DNA from: Candidatus Gastranaerophilales bacterium
GTDB taxonomy: Bacteria > Cyanobacteriota > Vampirovibrionia > Gastranaerophilales > Gastranaerophilaceae
Reading direction: 5' to 3'
DNA: 64,000 bases
Assembly: GCA_944323985.1 (NCBI GenBank)
Contig: CALUUP010000002.1
Location: 1-64,000 of the forward strand
The notes below the pieces were generated by a model, which saw only the letters and a program-made list of their open reading frames with translations, was not told the DNA's origin and did not search any database. Numbering within the stretch: position 1 is the stretch's first letter; every line of letters starts with the position of its first letter. Made by a program: the position numbers and the translations under genes. Shown piece by piece: positions 18,276 to 26,946 of the stretch.

Positions 18276-19424
18276 CTATTCATAGATGTAGCCATTTGTT
18301 AAATCAATTTTCAAAGGTCCTAATAATCTGATATTAACAATTTGATTTGGCATAGTTAAAACTTTATCGCCTTTGAATACTTTTCTGAACCAAGTCATAA
18401 AAGCATTTTTCTTAGCAGGATCTAAAGTTGCTACACCATATAACATAACAGCTTGATCTTGAGGTGTTACAAGTAATTCATTTTTAATAATAACTTCACC
18501 GTTTTGTTTGAATAATTTACCACGTTGAACATGTTTTACTTGACCTTTCAAGTCACTACCTTGTTCAATTAGAAGATATTTTTCTTTAGTAACAATATTT
18601 TTAGGAGCTTTTGCTGTATAAATATCTGTTACATTAGAAATTTGAGAACCAACAACTGTTTCTAACTGAATAGGGAAAATAGAACCAGCAGGAATTATAC
18701 CAATTGAACCTTGAACTTTTACATTATCAACGATATAACCTTCAGCTGTTCTTTTTTGCATACATTCAGCTAACTTGGCATTTGGATTAAGTTTAGCTTC
18801 TTGCATCATTTTATAAAGGATAGCCGCAACTTCCGCCCTGTTAGCAGGTCTTTCAGCTTCTAACTGACCTTCTTTACCTGGCATAACAATAATCATATCC
18901 AATAATTGAGCTTTACCTGCTGCTAATAAAAACCATGCCGGTAATTGTGCATAATCTTCATAACTCTTCGAAATAATTTCCTGAGCTTTTTCTTCACTAA
19001 TTTGTTGAGTAGTTAAAGCATTAACAGCAATAGAAATCGCCTCAGCTCTTGTTACAGAATCATATGGTCTATACTTCTCTCCTTTAGCATCAGGAATTAA
19101 ATCAAAATAAACAGCTTTCTTAATGATATTATATGCCCAAAAATCAGGCTTAATATCAGAAAAATGAATATCTTGAGTAACATTAGCATCTTCTTGTCCT
19201 AAAGCTTTAATCGCCATAGAAGCAAACTCCGCTCTTGTAACCGGAATATCAGGTTTATAAGTACCATCAGGATAACCTACTACAACACCTACTTCAGTTA
19301 AAAACTTAATAGATTGATATGCCCAATGGTTTTCATTCATATCAGTATAAAAAGCATTTGCAGGACTATTAAGTATAACAAATGCACTTAATACAAATAA
19401 CCCCTTAAGCAATTTTTTGAACAT
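18276..19424 (-). CDS. S-layer homology (SLH) domain protein
   Basis: This secreted 382-residue protein has a signal peptide (LLKGLFVLSAFVILNSPANA). Three SLH repeats follow, at about 25-80 (HWAYQSIKFLTEVGVVVGYP), 88-145 and 160-220 (AERPANRAEVAAILYKM). Each carries the TRAE/NRAE core that binds wall-linked polymers. The C-terminal 150 residues form a beta-rich domain (VQGSIGIIPAGSIFPI) of unknown role. In cyanobacterial relatives, SLH domains tether the outer membrane to peptidoglycan, so a similar envelope role is plausible. AGGAGG precedes the ATG. Confidence 0.88.
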   Translation of the reverse strand: MFKKLLKGLFVLSAFVILNSPANAFYTDMNENHWAYQSIKFLTEVGVVVGYPDGTYKPDIPVTRAEFASMAIKALGQEDANVTQDIHFSDIKPDFWAYNIIKKAVYFDLIPDAKGEKYRPYDSVTRAEAISIAVNALTTQQISEEKAQEIISKSYEDYAQLPAWFLLAAGKAQLLDMIIVMPGKEGQLEAERPANRAEVAAILYKMMQEAKLNPNAKLAECMQKRTAEGYIVDNVKVQGSIGIIPAGSIFPIQLETVVGSQISNVTDIYTAKAPKNIVTKEKYLLIEQGSDLKGQVKHVQRGKLFKQNGEVIIKNELLVTPQDQAVMLYGVATLDPAKKNAFMTWFRKVFKGDKVLTMPNQIVNIRLLGPLKIDLTNGYIYE

Positions 19425-19562
19425 TTAATATCCTCCTATAAATTTAACCACCTTTTTGTCTATCGTATATTAAATAACGAGTTATTGCAATTTTTTTTAA
19501 CAATTCTACATAATAAGGCAAATTCAAAGTTTTATTTGATTTAATATAATTGGTGTGTGATT

Positions 19563-21341
19563 ATGAAAATCAATTATATTAGCTCACTAAATTTTCAAAG
19601 AAAGCTAATGCCTTCTGAAGAGAAGGAATATTCTGATACTTTAAGACAAGCAAAAGAAAAGCTCGGAAATAATGGAAAATCCACACTTATAATTCCATCT
19701 TCATCTTTACCAAATAAAATTGGAGTCGGGAATTTTGCAAATAAAGAAGGTGAAAATTTTAGTAATTTTATAAAAAAATATTGGGATATTAATGAAATTC
19801 AACTTTTACCGATAGGACAATATCATTTCCACGGGAAAGATGTACCATTTTATTCAGGAAGTTCTATGGATTTAGGGAATCATATTATTAATATTGAAGA
19901 CTTTATATCTAAAGAAGAATTAGAAAAAATCATTAAAACTAATAATTTAAAAGATGAAGTAAATTTTAAAAATATTATTAACAACAATTCTACTCAAGAA
20001 ACAGTATTAAAAAATTTATACAATAATCTTGATAAAAATATGCAAAAAGATTTTGAAATCTTTAAAAAGAATAATGCAGAAATTTTAGAACCAAAATCAC
20101 TTTATCAAGCATTAAAAGAAATTAATAATGATTATAATTATAACAATTGGAATGAAATTGATAAAAATTTATTTAATCCTGACGTAGTAAAAACTACAGA
20201 AAGAGAAAAACGAATAAAAGAAATTTATTCCCAAAAATCAAAGGAAATTGATTTTTATAAATTCAAACAATTTTTAGCAGAAAAAAGTTTATTAAAATCT
20301 AAATCAAACCTAAATTTAAAAGGAATAAAATTAAATGGAGATATGCCTTGTGGTTTTTCTTATGATGAAGTTTGGGCAAATCCAAAAGCTTTCGTAAAAG
20401 ATGCTTCAATAGGTTGGAATTTACCTGCTCTCGATTTAGATTCTATTGAAGGGAAAAAACTATTAAGAAAAAAGGTTAATCTATATTCAAAAAGATTTGA
20501 CGGTTTTAGAGTTGATGCCGCTTGGAGCTATATTTCGCAGCCAATAATTAAAGATGGGGTTAAAAATACTAAATATTATGAAGAAGAAATTTTAAATCTT
20601 ATAGAAGATGAAATCAAAAAAGTTAAGGGGAATAATTATAATTTAAATAATATAAGCTATGAATTTATAACTTCGCCTGATAATTTTAATATTTTTGAAG
20701 AAGATCAAATAAAACCCTTCATAAAAAAACGTATGAATATATTCACCTCAGATTATATTAAAGAAGATTGGGGAACAAATTCAAGCTTTTTAAAAAGAGG
20801 TTTTGCAAAAAATAATTTTATACTCGGAGCAACTAATCAAGATTCTAAAAAAATGAATTTTAATCCTGAAGAAACTAAAATATTAAGTAAACTCCTAAAT
20901 ATTCCAGCAGAAAAAATAAACTCTACTAATGAATATATAAAAACTCGTTTAGCAGAAAATTATTCTGCTTATAATAGTATGATTTATTTTACAGATGCTC
21001 TTGGACTTGAAGATAGTAGAACTCAACACGGATCTTTAAATAGTTATAAAACAATAATCCCATACAATTTTGAAGAAAAATACATAAATTCTATTGAGAA
21101 AAATAAAGGCTTTAACCCAATGGATGCCTTAGAAAAAAACTTTAAAGCAAAGGGGCTTGATAAATCAGAAAAAGAGTTATACAAAAAAATAGTAAAATAT
21201 AGAGATATTCTTGAAAATAGACATTCAATAAAAACTTCATACAAAACAATATCAATTATTTTAGGAAGTTTAGGCATATTAACATATGGAATATACGCAT
21301 ATTTAACAAAACAAAAGAGCTCGAAAAATATCGAGCCCTAA
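19563..21341 (+). CDS. divergent GH77-like protein with C-terminal membrane helix
   Basis: A 592-residue paralogue of the 13347 GH77 protein, sharing the N-terminus (MKINYISSLNFQRK), the GVGNF opening and the C-terminal RGLDKS-like segment. The nucleophile motif is kept as FDGFRVDAAW (about 314), but the third catalytic site GSHDN is changed to GATNQDS (about 422). The acid/base candidate is YEFITSP, so activity may be altered. It ends with a single membrane helix (about 570-588) and a lysine-rich tail, suggesting membrane attachment. ATG 19563 is favoured over the upstream GTG by homology of the start. Confidence 0.65.
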   Translation: MKINYISSLNFQRKLMPSEEKEYSDTLRQAKEKLGNNGKSTLIIPSSSLPNKIGVGNFANKEGENFSNFIKKYWDINEIQLLPIGQYHFHGKDVPFYSGSSMDLGNHIINIEDFISKEELEKIIKTNNLKDEVNFKNIINNNSTQETVLKNLYNNLDKNMQKDFEIFKKNNAEILEPKSLYQALKEINNDYNYNNWNEIDKNLFNPDVVKTTEREKRIKEIYSQKSKEIDFYKFKQFLAEKSLLKSKSNLNLKGIKLNGDMPCGFSYDEVWANPKAFVKDASIGWNLPALDLDSIEGKKLLRKKVNLYSKRFDGFRVDAAWSYISQPIIKDGVKNTKYYEEEILNLIEDEIKKVKGNNYNLNNISYEFITSPDNFNIFEEDQIKPFIKKRMNIFTSDYIKEDWGTNSSFLKRGFAKNNFILGATNQDSKKMNFNPEETKILSKLLNIPAEKINSTNEYIKTRLAENYSAYNSMIYFTDALGLEDSRTQHGSLNSYKTIIPYNFEEKYINSIEKNKGFNPMDALEKNFKAKGLDKSEKELYKKIVKYRDILENRHSIKTSYKTISIILGSLGILTYGIYAYLTKQKSSKNIEP

Positions 21342-21362
21342 AGTTTATTAAAAATTATAAAA

Positions 21363-21641
21363 CTATGCTTTTTTCTCGATTCTTATCGCACTGTCAGGAC
21401 AGGTCATGGCACAAGCTCCGCATGCAATACAAATTTCAGGATCAGGAGCAACTGCTGGAGTTTGGTATAACCCAACTTCCTTAGACCATTGTAAGCATTT
21501 TTTTCCAGCTTTATTCATAGGACATTTTGCAATACAAAGTCCACAACCCTTGCATAAATCTGTATAAACATAATAATCAGCTTTGCCTTTGCCAACACCT
21601 TCGATTTTATAACCTTTATATTCTTTCTTTTCTTGTGACAT
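21363..21641 (-). CDS. 2-oxoacid:ferredoxin oxidoreductase, delta (ferredoxin) subunit
   Basis: A 92-residue two-cluster ferredoxin. CKGCGLCIAKCPMNKAGKKC and CIACGACAMTCPDSAI provide the cysteines for two [4Fe-4S] clusters. It is the electron-carrying delta subunit of the oxidoreductase encoded just upstream on the same strand. The 118-bp gap to the gamma-subunit gene is longer than elsewhere in the operon and is filled by the repeat at 21660-21752. Confidence 0.9.
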   Translation of the reverse strand: MSQEKKEYKGYKIEGVGKGKADYYVYTDLCKGCGLCIAKCPMNKAGKKCLQWSKEVGLYQTPAVAPDPEICIACGACAMTCPDSAIRIEKKA

Positions 21642-21659
21642 TTTTACCCTTTCTTATTT

Positions 21660-21752
21660 GAGTTGAGAAGTTTAGAAGTTGAGGAGTTTAGAAGAAATTT
21701 TAATTTATTAAAAATAAATACTTCTTATAAACTTCTAAACTTATCCTCTTAT
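21660..21752. repeat. 93-bp inverted-repeat element related to the four-helix-bundle cassette
   Basis: The plus-strand arm GAGTTGAGAAGTTTAGAAG plus its continuation (21660-21700) matches 37 of 40 positions of the cassette end at 23573-23608 read on the minus strand. The opposite arm (21721-21752) shares AAGTTTAGAAGTT in inverted orientation. No reading frame lies between. It sits 7-8 bp behind the gamma-subunit stop, inside the operon, like a small non-coding derivative of the cassette. Confidence 0.7.
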
Positions 21753-21759
21753 CTACTTT

Positions 21760-22323
21760 TTAAACTCCGATTTTTTCGGAAATCATATCCATACCCATCT
21801 CAAGAGCCTTATAATTTAACTCTCTCAATTCAGGCTTAGCATCAAATTTCTTACCTAATGCCATTTCCATAGCATTTTTAATATCGCTAAGTTCTAAAAC
21901 ATTAGTTGCAGCAAGTAATACACCTAAAATAATGATATTAAATACTCTAGCACTTAATTTTTCATTAGCGATTTTATTAGCATCAATACCAATAACTCTT
22001 TTACATTTAACAGTAGGTTTTTTAGAGCATACAGAAGTATCATAAACTACTGTTGAATTTTCATCAACATAAGTTTCACATCTGTCAATCGCTCTATCAG
22101 ATAACATAATAATAATGTCACCCTTAGAATAACGAGGTTCACCAATTCTTTCATCAGCAATTTGACAAAAAGCAATTGAAACCCCACCTCTTTGTTCAAC
22201 ACCGAAGTTAGGAATATAAAGAACTTGTTTTCCAGCTTCATATCCAGCTTCTACAAGAATTTTAGCAATAGATTGAACACCCTGTCCACCTTCACCTGCT
22301 AATACTATTTTTGTTCTTGCCAT
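21760..22323 (-). CDS. 2-oxoacid:ferredoxin oxidoreductase, gamma subunit
   Basis: This 187-residue gamma subunit opens MARTKIVLAGEGGQGVQSIAK, the glycine-rich N-terminus of the family. It contains FGVEQRGGVSIAFCQIAD (the acceptor/CoA-handling region) and GIDANKIANEK. It completes the alpha-beta-gamma-delta enzyme that oxidatively decarboxylates a 2-oxoacid to acyl-CoA while reducing ferredoxin. It lies 31 bp after the beta gene. Confidence 0.92.
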   Translation of the reverse strand: MARTKIVLAGEGGQGVQSIAKILVEAGYEAGKQVLYIPNFGVEQRGGVSIAFCQIADERIGEPRYSKGDIIIMLSDRAIDRCETYVDENSTVVYDTSVCSKKPTVKCKRVIGIDANKIANEKLSARVFNIIILGVLLAATNVLELSDIKNAMEMALGKKFDAKPELRELNYKALEMGMDMISEKIGV

Positions 22324-22354
22324 TTTATTTTCTCCAAATTATTTCTTAATATAA

Positions 22355-23107
22355 TTATACACTTTGAGGAACTAAGAATTCTTTTACCTCAAAGAATTCT
22401 TCCATTTGCTGAAGTCTTGCAAATGTATCAAAATTATTAGTTCTCCAGTTCAAAGGACAAATTGATAATACTTCAATGAAAGAGAAACCGCCATTTTGAA
22501 CATTTTTAAGCCCTTTAACAAAAGCTGATTTTAATTTGATTACATTTGAAACTGTAGATCTAGCGACATAAGATTTCTCAGGATTAGCAATTGCTGCAAC
22601 CATCTCAGCAGCCTTAGCAGGCTTACCGGTAACTTCGCAATCTCTTCCATATGGAGTTGTTTCAGTTTTTTGTCCTGGCATAGTTGTAGGTGACATTTGT
22701 CCACCTGTCATACCATAGTTGGTATTATTTACAACAACTATCATCATTCTTTCGCCACGAACTGTTGCGTTAACTAAGTGTTGAGCACCAATAGCAAGAC
22801 CGCCACCGTCGCCCATATAAGCAATACCAATTGCTTCAGGATTAGCTCTTGTAACACCATAAATAACCGGAGTTGTTCTACCGTGATGAGTTTGAACTGT
22901 ATCTAAATCCATATAGTTCCAAGATAATAATGAACATCCGATATCACAACCAAAAACAGTTTTTTGCTTGATACCTAATTCATCAATAGCATTACCTAAT
23001 GCTTTTAAAGTTATACCGTGTCCACAACCCGGACAAAATTTACTTGCTCCAACCTCAGCATTTTGAGATTTTGGTAAATTTGGAGGAAGTGTTAATATTT
23101 CTGACAT
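22355..23107 (-). CDS. 2-oxoacid:ferredoxin oxidoreductase, beta (TPP) subunit
   Basis: The thiamine-pyrophosphate-binding beta subunit, about 250 residues. It has KFCPGCGHGITLKALG, FGCDIGCSLLSWNYM, the TPP/Mg motif GDGGGLAIGAQHLVNA and VVNNTNYGMTGGQMSPTT. The ATG at 23107 is preferred because AAGGAG precedes it by 6 bp, whereas the in-frame ATG 6 bp upstream abuts the ribosome site. The four-helix-bundle cassette separates it from the alpha gene. Substrate choice (2-oxoglutarate or branched-chain) cannot be read with certainty. Confidence 0.92.
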   Translation of the reverse strand: MSEILTLPPNLPKSQNAEVGASKFCPGCGHGITLKALGNAIDELGIKQKTVFGCDIGCSLLSWNYMDLDTVQTHHGRTTPVIYGVTRANPEAIGIAYMGDGGGLAIGAQHLVNATVRGERMMIVVVNNTNYGMTGGQMSPTTMPGQKTETTPYGRDCEVTGKPAKAAEMVAAIANPEKSYVARSTVSNVIKLKSAFVKGLKNVQNGGFSFIEVLSICPLNWRTNNFDTFARLQQMEEFFEVKEFLVPQSV

Positions 23108-23134
23108 ATTCATCTCCTTTTTTAAATTTGAATA

Positions 23135-23608
23135 GTTGAGAAGTTTATAAGTTTATGAGTTGAGAAGAATTTAAATTCGCTTCGCTCATCTATTAAACTA
23201 ATCTTGCTTCTCCATTTGCGAATTTCTTAAAGCATTTAGCATCCTTGAAATTTCTTCTATGTCTTGCCTTAAAATCAAATAATCATCTTCAATAATATAT
23301 CCAATTTTATTTGCTATAATCACTTGATTCAAGACCTCCATTAGACTGCCATATGCAATTTCAGTAAATCTTACTTGTTCCTTAGCCGAAGATTTTACGT
23401 ACCCTTCTGCAATATTTGAAGATATCGAAACAACAGTTCTTCTGATTTGAGATGACAATCCATATGTTTCTTCTTTTGGGAATTGAGAAGTTACTGAGTA
23501 GATTATTTTAGCTAATTCTATTGACTTTTGCCAAACAACAAGCTTTTCAAAACTATATGTATAAGTTTTAATTTCTTCTAAACTACTCAACTTATAAACT
23601 CCTCAACT
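23135..23608. mobile_element. putative small cassette: four-helix-bundle gene between 36-bp inverted repeats
   Basis: The ends 23135-23170 (plus strand) and 23573-23608 (minus strand) are inverted relatives built on (A)GTTGAG-AGTTTATAAG, with 17 of 18 outer positions identical. They enclose only the four-helix-bundle gene. The right end begins directly at the alpha-subunit stop codon (TAG at 23611-23609), and the unit splits an otherwise conserved operon. Related end sequences without the gene occur at 21660-21752 and 15237-15268. No transposase is present, so the mobility mechanism is unknown and the mobile label is inference. Confidence 0.55.
23198..23590 (-). CDS. four-helix-bundle protein (S23/IVP family)
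   Basis: A 130-residue all-helical protein with the family signature FEKLVVWQKSIELAKIIY, FPKEETYGLSSQIRRTVVS, SNIAEG and KEQVRFTEIAYGSLMEV. Members occur as stand-alone genes, within 23S rRNA intervening sequences, and as Avd accessory proteins of diversity-generating retroelements. Function outside the last is unknown. The start is TTG at 23590: GAGGAG lies 8 bp upstream, and both signals are part of the terminal repeat, 18 bp after the preceding gene's stop. This would couple translation to that gene. No reverse transcriptase or rRNA is nearby. Confidence 0.88.
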   Translation of the reverse strand: MSSLEEIKTYTYSFEKLVVWQKSIELAKIIYSVTSQFPKEETYGLSSQIRRTVVSISSNIAEGYVKSSAKEQVRFTEIAYGSLMEVLNQVIIANKIGYIIEDDYLILRQDIEEISRMLNALRNSQMEKQD

Positions 23609-24703
23609 CTATACAGCTACTGTCATTGACTCAACTTTTTTAACAATATCGTCACCAGTAACACCAACACCCATTTTGAATAAAGTGTCATAAGGTGTAG
23701 TTAAGCCATATAATTTCTCTAATACCATTTGTGCTAATTGACCGTTAGCAGATTCAGTAAATAGAATTTGTTTTGATCTAGCAACTGCCGCTCTTAAAGG
23801 TTTAACTGCAAGAGGTCTAATTGTAATAGGTCTGAATAAACCAGCTTTAATACCTTTTTCTCTTAACTCATCAATCGCAGTTCTAGCAGAACGAGCAACA
23901 ATACCGTGAGCAATTACAAGAATTTCAGCATCTTCAGCTTTATATTCTTCCCACTCTTGAACCTCTTCAGACATCTTGTCATAATCAGCCTGATAACCTT
24001 CAAGAACTTCCATAAGTTCTTCTTCCATATTATATGTATTTCTCATATGAGTAGATTTTCTATCAACTCCGATTTCACCAGGTCCTAACAACGCTTTTTC
24101 AGTAGGAACCATATTGATACCACGACTAGCCGGATCGTATAACATAACAGGTTCTCTCATTTTACCTTGATATCCGTCAGCTAAAACGTAAGTAGGGAAT
24201 CTGTATTTCCAAGCAGTGTTAAATGCTTTAATCATGTAATCGTATAAATCTTGGTGACCAGCAGTAGAATAAACAATTCTAAAGCCTTCACCATTTCCAC
24301 CGTAACAAGTCAATCTTGTTTCTTGTTGAGCATAAATAACCGTAGCAGTAGAAGGTCCACCTCTTTGCATAACTGCACAAACAAAAGGTATTCTCATCAT
24401 TTCAGCCATTGATTGAGCATCTTGCATAATAACGTTACCAGGACCAGCTGTCGCTGTGAAAGCTCTTTTTCCGGCTAAAATTCCACCAATTGTTGAAAAC
24501 CCAGCTGAGATTTCATCTTCTGTTTGTAAAAATCCCGCACCGGTTTTTGGTAACAATTTACACCAAGTATGCATAATTTCATTTTGAGGTGTAATCGGAT
24601 AACCGTACATAAATTCTGCTTCTGCTGAATTTGCAGCATAAGCCAACACTTCATTTCCTGTAAGGAACATTTTAGTGTCTTCCTTAATAAGTTTGTTTAC
24701 CAT
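23609..24703 (-). CDS. vorB: 2-oxoacid:ferredoxin oxidoreductase, alpha subunit (VorB-like)
   Basis: The alpha subunit, 364 residues, without a fused gamma domain. It shows GNEVLAYAANSAEAEFMYGYPITPQNEI, TATAGPGNVIMQDAQSMAEM and a C-terminal transketolase-like domain with LVIAHGIVARSARTAID. This compact type is usually labelled 3-methyl-2-oxobutanoate or 2-oxoglutarate oxidoreductase; the exact substrate is not decided here. It is the first gene of the alpha-[cassette]-beta-gamma-delta operon. Two possible ATGs (24703 and 24670) both have AAGG upstream, and the longer is kept. Confidence 0.9.
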   Translation of the reverse strand: MVNKLIKEDTKMFLTGNEVLAYAANSAEAEFMYGYPITPQNEIMHTWCKLLPKTGAGFLQTEDEISAGFSTIGGILAGKRAFTATAGPGNVIMQDAQSMAEMMRIPFVCAVMQRGGPSTATVIYAQQETRLTCYGGNGEGFRIVYSTAGHQDLYDYMIKAFNTAWKYRFPTYVLADGYQGKMREPVMLYDPASRGINMVPTEKALLGPGEIGVDRKSTHMRNTYNMEEELMEVLEGYQADYDKMSEEVQEWEEYKAEDAEILVIAHGIVARSARTAIDELREKGIKAGLFRPITIRPLAVKPLRAAVARSKQILFTESANGQLAQMVLEKLYGLTTPYDTLFKMGVGVTGDDIVKKVESMTVAV

Positions 24704-24778
24704 ATTCTTAACCTTCCCTTAAAAATCTACTACTACATATTACTACAAAAAAATGTAAGATTGCAAAAATTAAGATTT

Positions 24779-25837
24779 TTAAACTTTTCTACTTTTTTTT
24801 ACACTATTTTTATTAAGAAATTCCAATAAATCATAAACTCTATATCTTATTAAAGAATAAAACATCAAAGCAACTTCACACCCTAAACATGAAGTTAAAA
24901 CAATCTTGGAACCACTTAACTCTATATTTCGAACTTTTTCTTTAAATAATTGCGTAAAAACTTTATAATGACTAAATTTTGTAACACCATTTAATCCACA
25001 ACATTTATCAAAATCTCTCATTTCTACATAATTTAAATTTTTTGTTTTATTTAAAATCCACAATATATCATCATAATTTTCTATATTACAAGGTTTATGA
25101 AACGTTACTTTTTTTTCTTTTTTTAATTCAAACTCAAAGTCATTTTCTCTTATATATTGATAAATATTCTTAACATTATACCCCTCTGGCAAATAACTTT
25201 TTATAGTCTTTTCACAACTTGCACAAGTTGTCACAATATCATAATTATCATATTGAGATAATTTATTTATAAAATCTTGTTTATATTTTTCAAAACTATT
25301 TTTATCGCCTCTTACATAAAAAGGAATCCCGCAACAATCAAAATCAGGAGTTATAACTTCTATATTACAAGCATTTAAAATATCTATAACAGAGTCATTT
25401 CCTTTTATTTTACTACCACAACCGCCAAAATATATAACTTTTTTCGCAAACGTCTTACTTTTTCTCTTCAAATGAAACATACTTATCAGCTTAACTATAA
25501 ACCCAAAAACAAAATTTCTTTGAATAAACGAAACCAATTTTTCCCAAAAACTTGTTTTAAAATATTCAGCTTTAGCAGAAGCTATTACATCAACAATATC
25601 AATACCACTCGGACAAAATTTAGAACAAGCTCCGCATTTTAAACACATATCTAAATATTTATTCAAATTTTTTGTCATTTTTAAATCGCCTTTAATAAGA
25701 CCATTTAACATAATAAATTGTCCCCTTGATACAGAACAATCATTACCTGTTATTTGGTATATCGGGCATTCTGCTTGACATAATCCGCATTTTGAACAAG
25801 AATGAATGACTTCTTTATATTCAGCTAATTCTTTCAT
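24779..25837 (-). CDS. GlcF/LutA-like (Fe-S)-binding oxidoreductase subunit
   Basis: A 352-residue protein with two N-terminal [4Fe-4S] motifs (CSKCGLCQAECP near 14 and CLKCGACSKFCPSG near 67). Two CCG-type domains follow (FGGCGSK, FDCCGIPF, DKCCGLNG, TSCLGCE), as in the glycolate oxidase iron-sulfur subunit, heterodisulfide reductase HdrD and LutA. It likely passes electrons from a flavoprotein dehydrogenase, but no FAD-linked partner is adjacent. It lies 75 bp upstream of the oxidoreductase alpha gene on the same strand, so it may join that operon. Confidence 0.85.
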   Translation of the reverse strand: MKELAEYKEVIHSCSKCGLCQAECPIYQITGNDCSVSRGQFIMLNGLIKGDLKMTKNLNKYLDMCLKCGACSKFCPSGIDIVDVIASAKAEYFKTSFWEKLVSFIQRNFVFGFIVKLISMFHLKRKSKTFAKKVIYFGGCGSKIKGNDSVIDILNACNIEVITPDFDCCGIPFYVRGDKNSFEKYKQDFINKLSQYDNYDIVTTCASCEKTIKSYLPEGYNVKNIYQYIRENDFEFELKKEKKVTFHKPCNIENYDDILWILNKTKNLNYVEMRDFDKCCGLNGVTKFSHYKVFTQLFKEKVRNIELSGSKIVLTSCLGCEVALMFYSLIRYRVYDLLEFLNKNSVKKSRKV

Positions 25838-25958
25838 ATTTATATATTAAAGCAAATAATTTTTGTAGTAAAATGAGAGGGGGTAAATGTAATTTAATGG
25901 TTAAATAAAATTACAAGTTTAAAGTGAATAAAAATATTGCAAGTAGGAGTCATAAAAT

Positions 25959-26945
25959 ATGGTTGAAATAACTCAACAGTTACAAATTGAAAAAGATAGA
26001 GAATCTGCAAAAAGAACCATAGCTTCTGAAATAGAAGCAATAAAAGAATTGGAAAAATCTTTAGCTGCTGAAAATTTAACTAAGGCACTTGATTATATGC
26101 AAAATTCAAATGGCAGAATAATCATAACAGGAATGGGAAAATCAGGTCATATTGGGAAAAAAATTGCAGCATCTCTAGCTTCTACAGGCACTCCTTCATT
26201 TTTTGTTCATCCGGCTGAAGCTAGTCACGGTGATTTAGGTATGATAACAGAAGATGATGTGGTTATTGCAATATCAAATAGCGGTGAATCTCGAGAACTT
26301 TTAGATATCTTAAATTATTGTAAAAGATTTGGTATAAAACTTATTTCAATTACTAAAAACCCTCAAAGCTCTTTAGGAAAAGCAGGTGATGTAATTTTAG
26401 AATTGCCAAATAACGGAGAAGCTTGTCCTTTAGGTTTAGCTCCTACAAATTCTACTACAGCAACACTTGTTTTAGGTGATATTTTAACAATTGGAATGTT
26501 GGAAAGAAAAGGATTTTCTAAAGAAGATTTCAATGATAGGCATCCTGGAGGTAAATTGGGTGCTATCTTGAAACGAGTTTCAGATTTAATGCATATCGGA
26601 GAAGAAATGCCAATTTTAGAGGAAAATGCCAATATGCAGGCTGTGCTTCTAGAAATGACATCTAAGCGTTTGGGGTGTGTTGGTTTTATTAATCAAAATG
26701 GAGAATTAGTAGGAATGCTTACTGATGGGGATTTGAGAAGATGTCTTACTCCAACTATTTTAGAGAAAAAAGCGTATGAAGTTATGACAAAAAACCCTAA
26801 AACCATTTCTCCTGATGCAATGACTGCTGAAGCTTTAAAAATTATGCATGACAAAAAAATTACAAATTTATTTGTTGTTGAAAATAATAACATTCCGGTT
26901 GGAGTTATTCATATTCACGATCTTTTAAATAATGGAGTTGCTTAA
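25959..26945 (+). CDS. kdsD: Arabinose-5-phosphate isomerase (KdsD/KpsF family)
   Basis: KdsD converts ribulose 5-phosphate to arabinose 5-phosphate, the first step to Kdo of lipopolysaccharide. The 328-residue protein has a SIS domain (GMGKSGHIGKKIAASLASTG, HPAEASHGDLGMI, ISNSGESREL) and two C-terminal CBS domains (from about 205). FNDRHPGGKLG links them, as in E. coli KdsD. AGGAG precedes the start. Together with the heptosyltransferase-like gene at 56792, it points to a lipopolysaccharide-bearing envelope. Confidence 0.92.
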   Translation: MVEITQQLQIEKDRESAKRTIASEIEAIKELEKSLAAENLTKALDYMQNSNGRIIITGMGKSGHIGKKIAASLASTGTPSFFVHPAEASHGDLGMITEDDVVIAISNSGESRELLDILNYCKRFGIKLISITKNPQSSLGKAGDVILELPNNGEACPLGLAPTNSTTATLVLGDILTIGMLERKGFSKEDFNDRHPGGKLGAILKRVSDLMHIGEEMPILEENANMQAVLLEMTSKRLGCVGFINQNGELVGMLTDGDLRRCLTPTILEKKAYEVMTKNPKTISPDAMTAEALKIMHDKKITNLFVVENNNIPVGVIHIHDLLNNGVA

Positions 26946-26946
26946 T

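Noticed and set aside
21318..21339. GAGCTCG/CGAGCCC hairpin at the end of the second GH77 gene as a terminator
   Set aside because: Stem is only 5 bp with a long loop, overlaps the coding end and lacks a T-run.
23198..23590. Four-helix-bundle gene considered as Avd of a diversity-generating retroelement
   Set aside because: No reverse transcriptase and no template/variable repeat pair is visible in the window.
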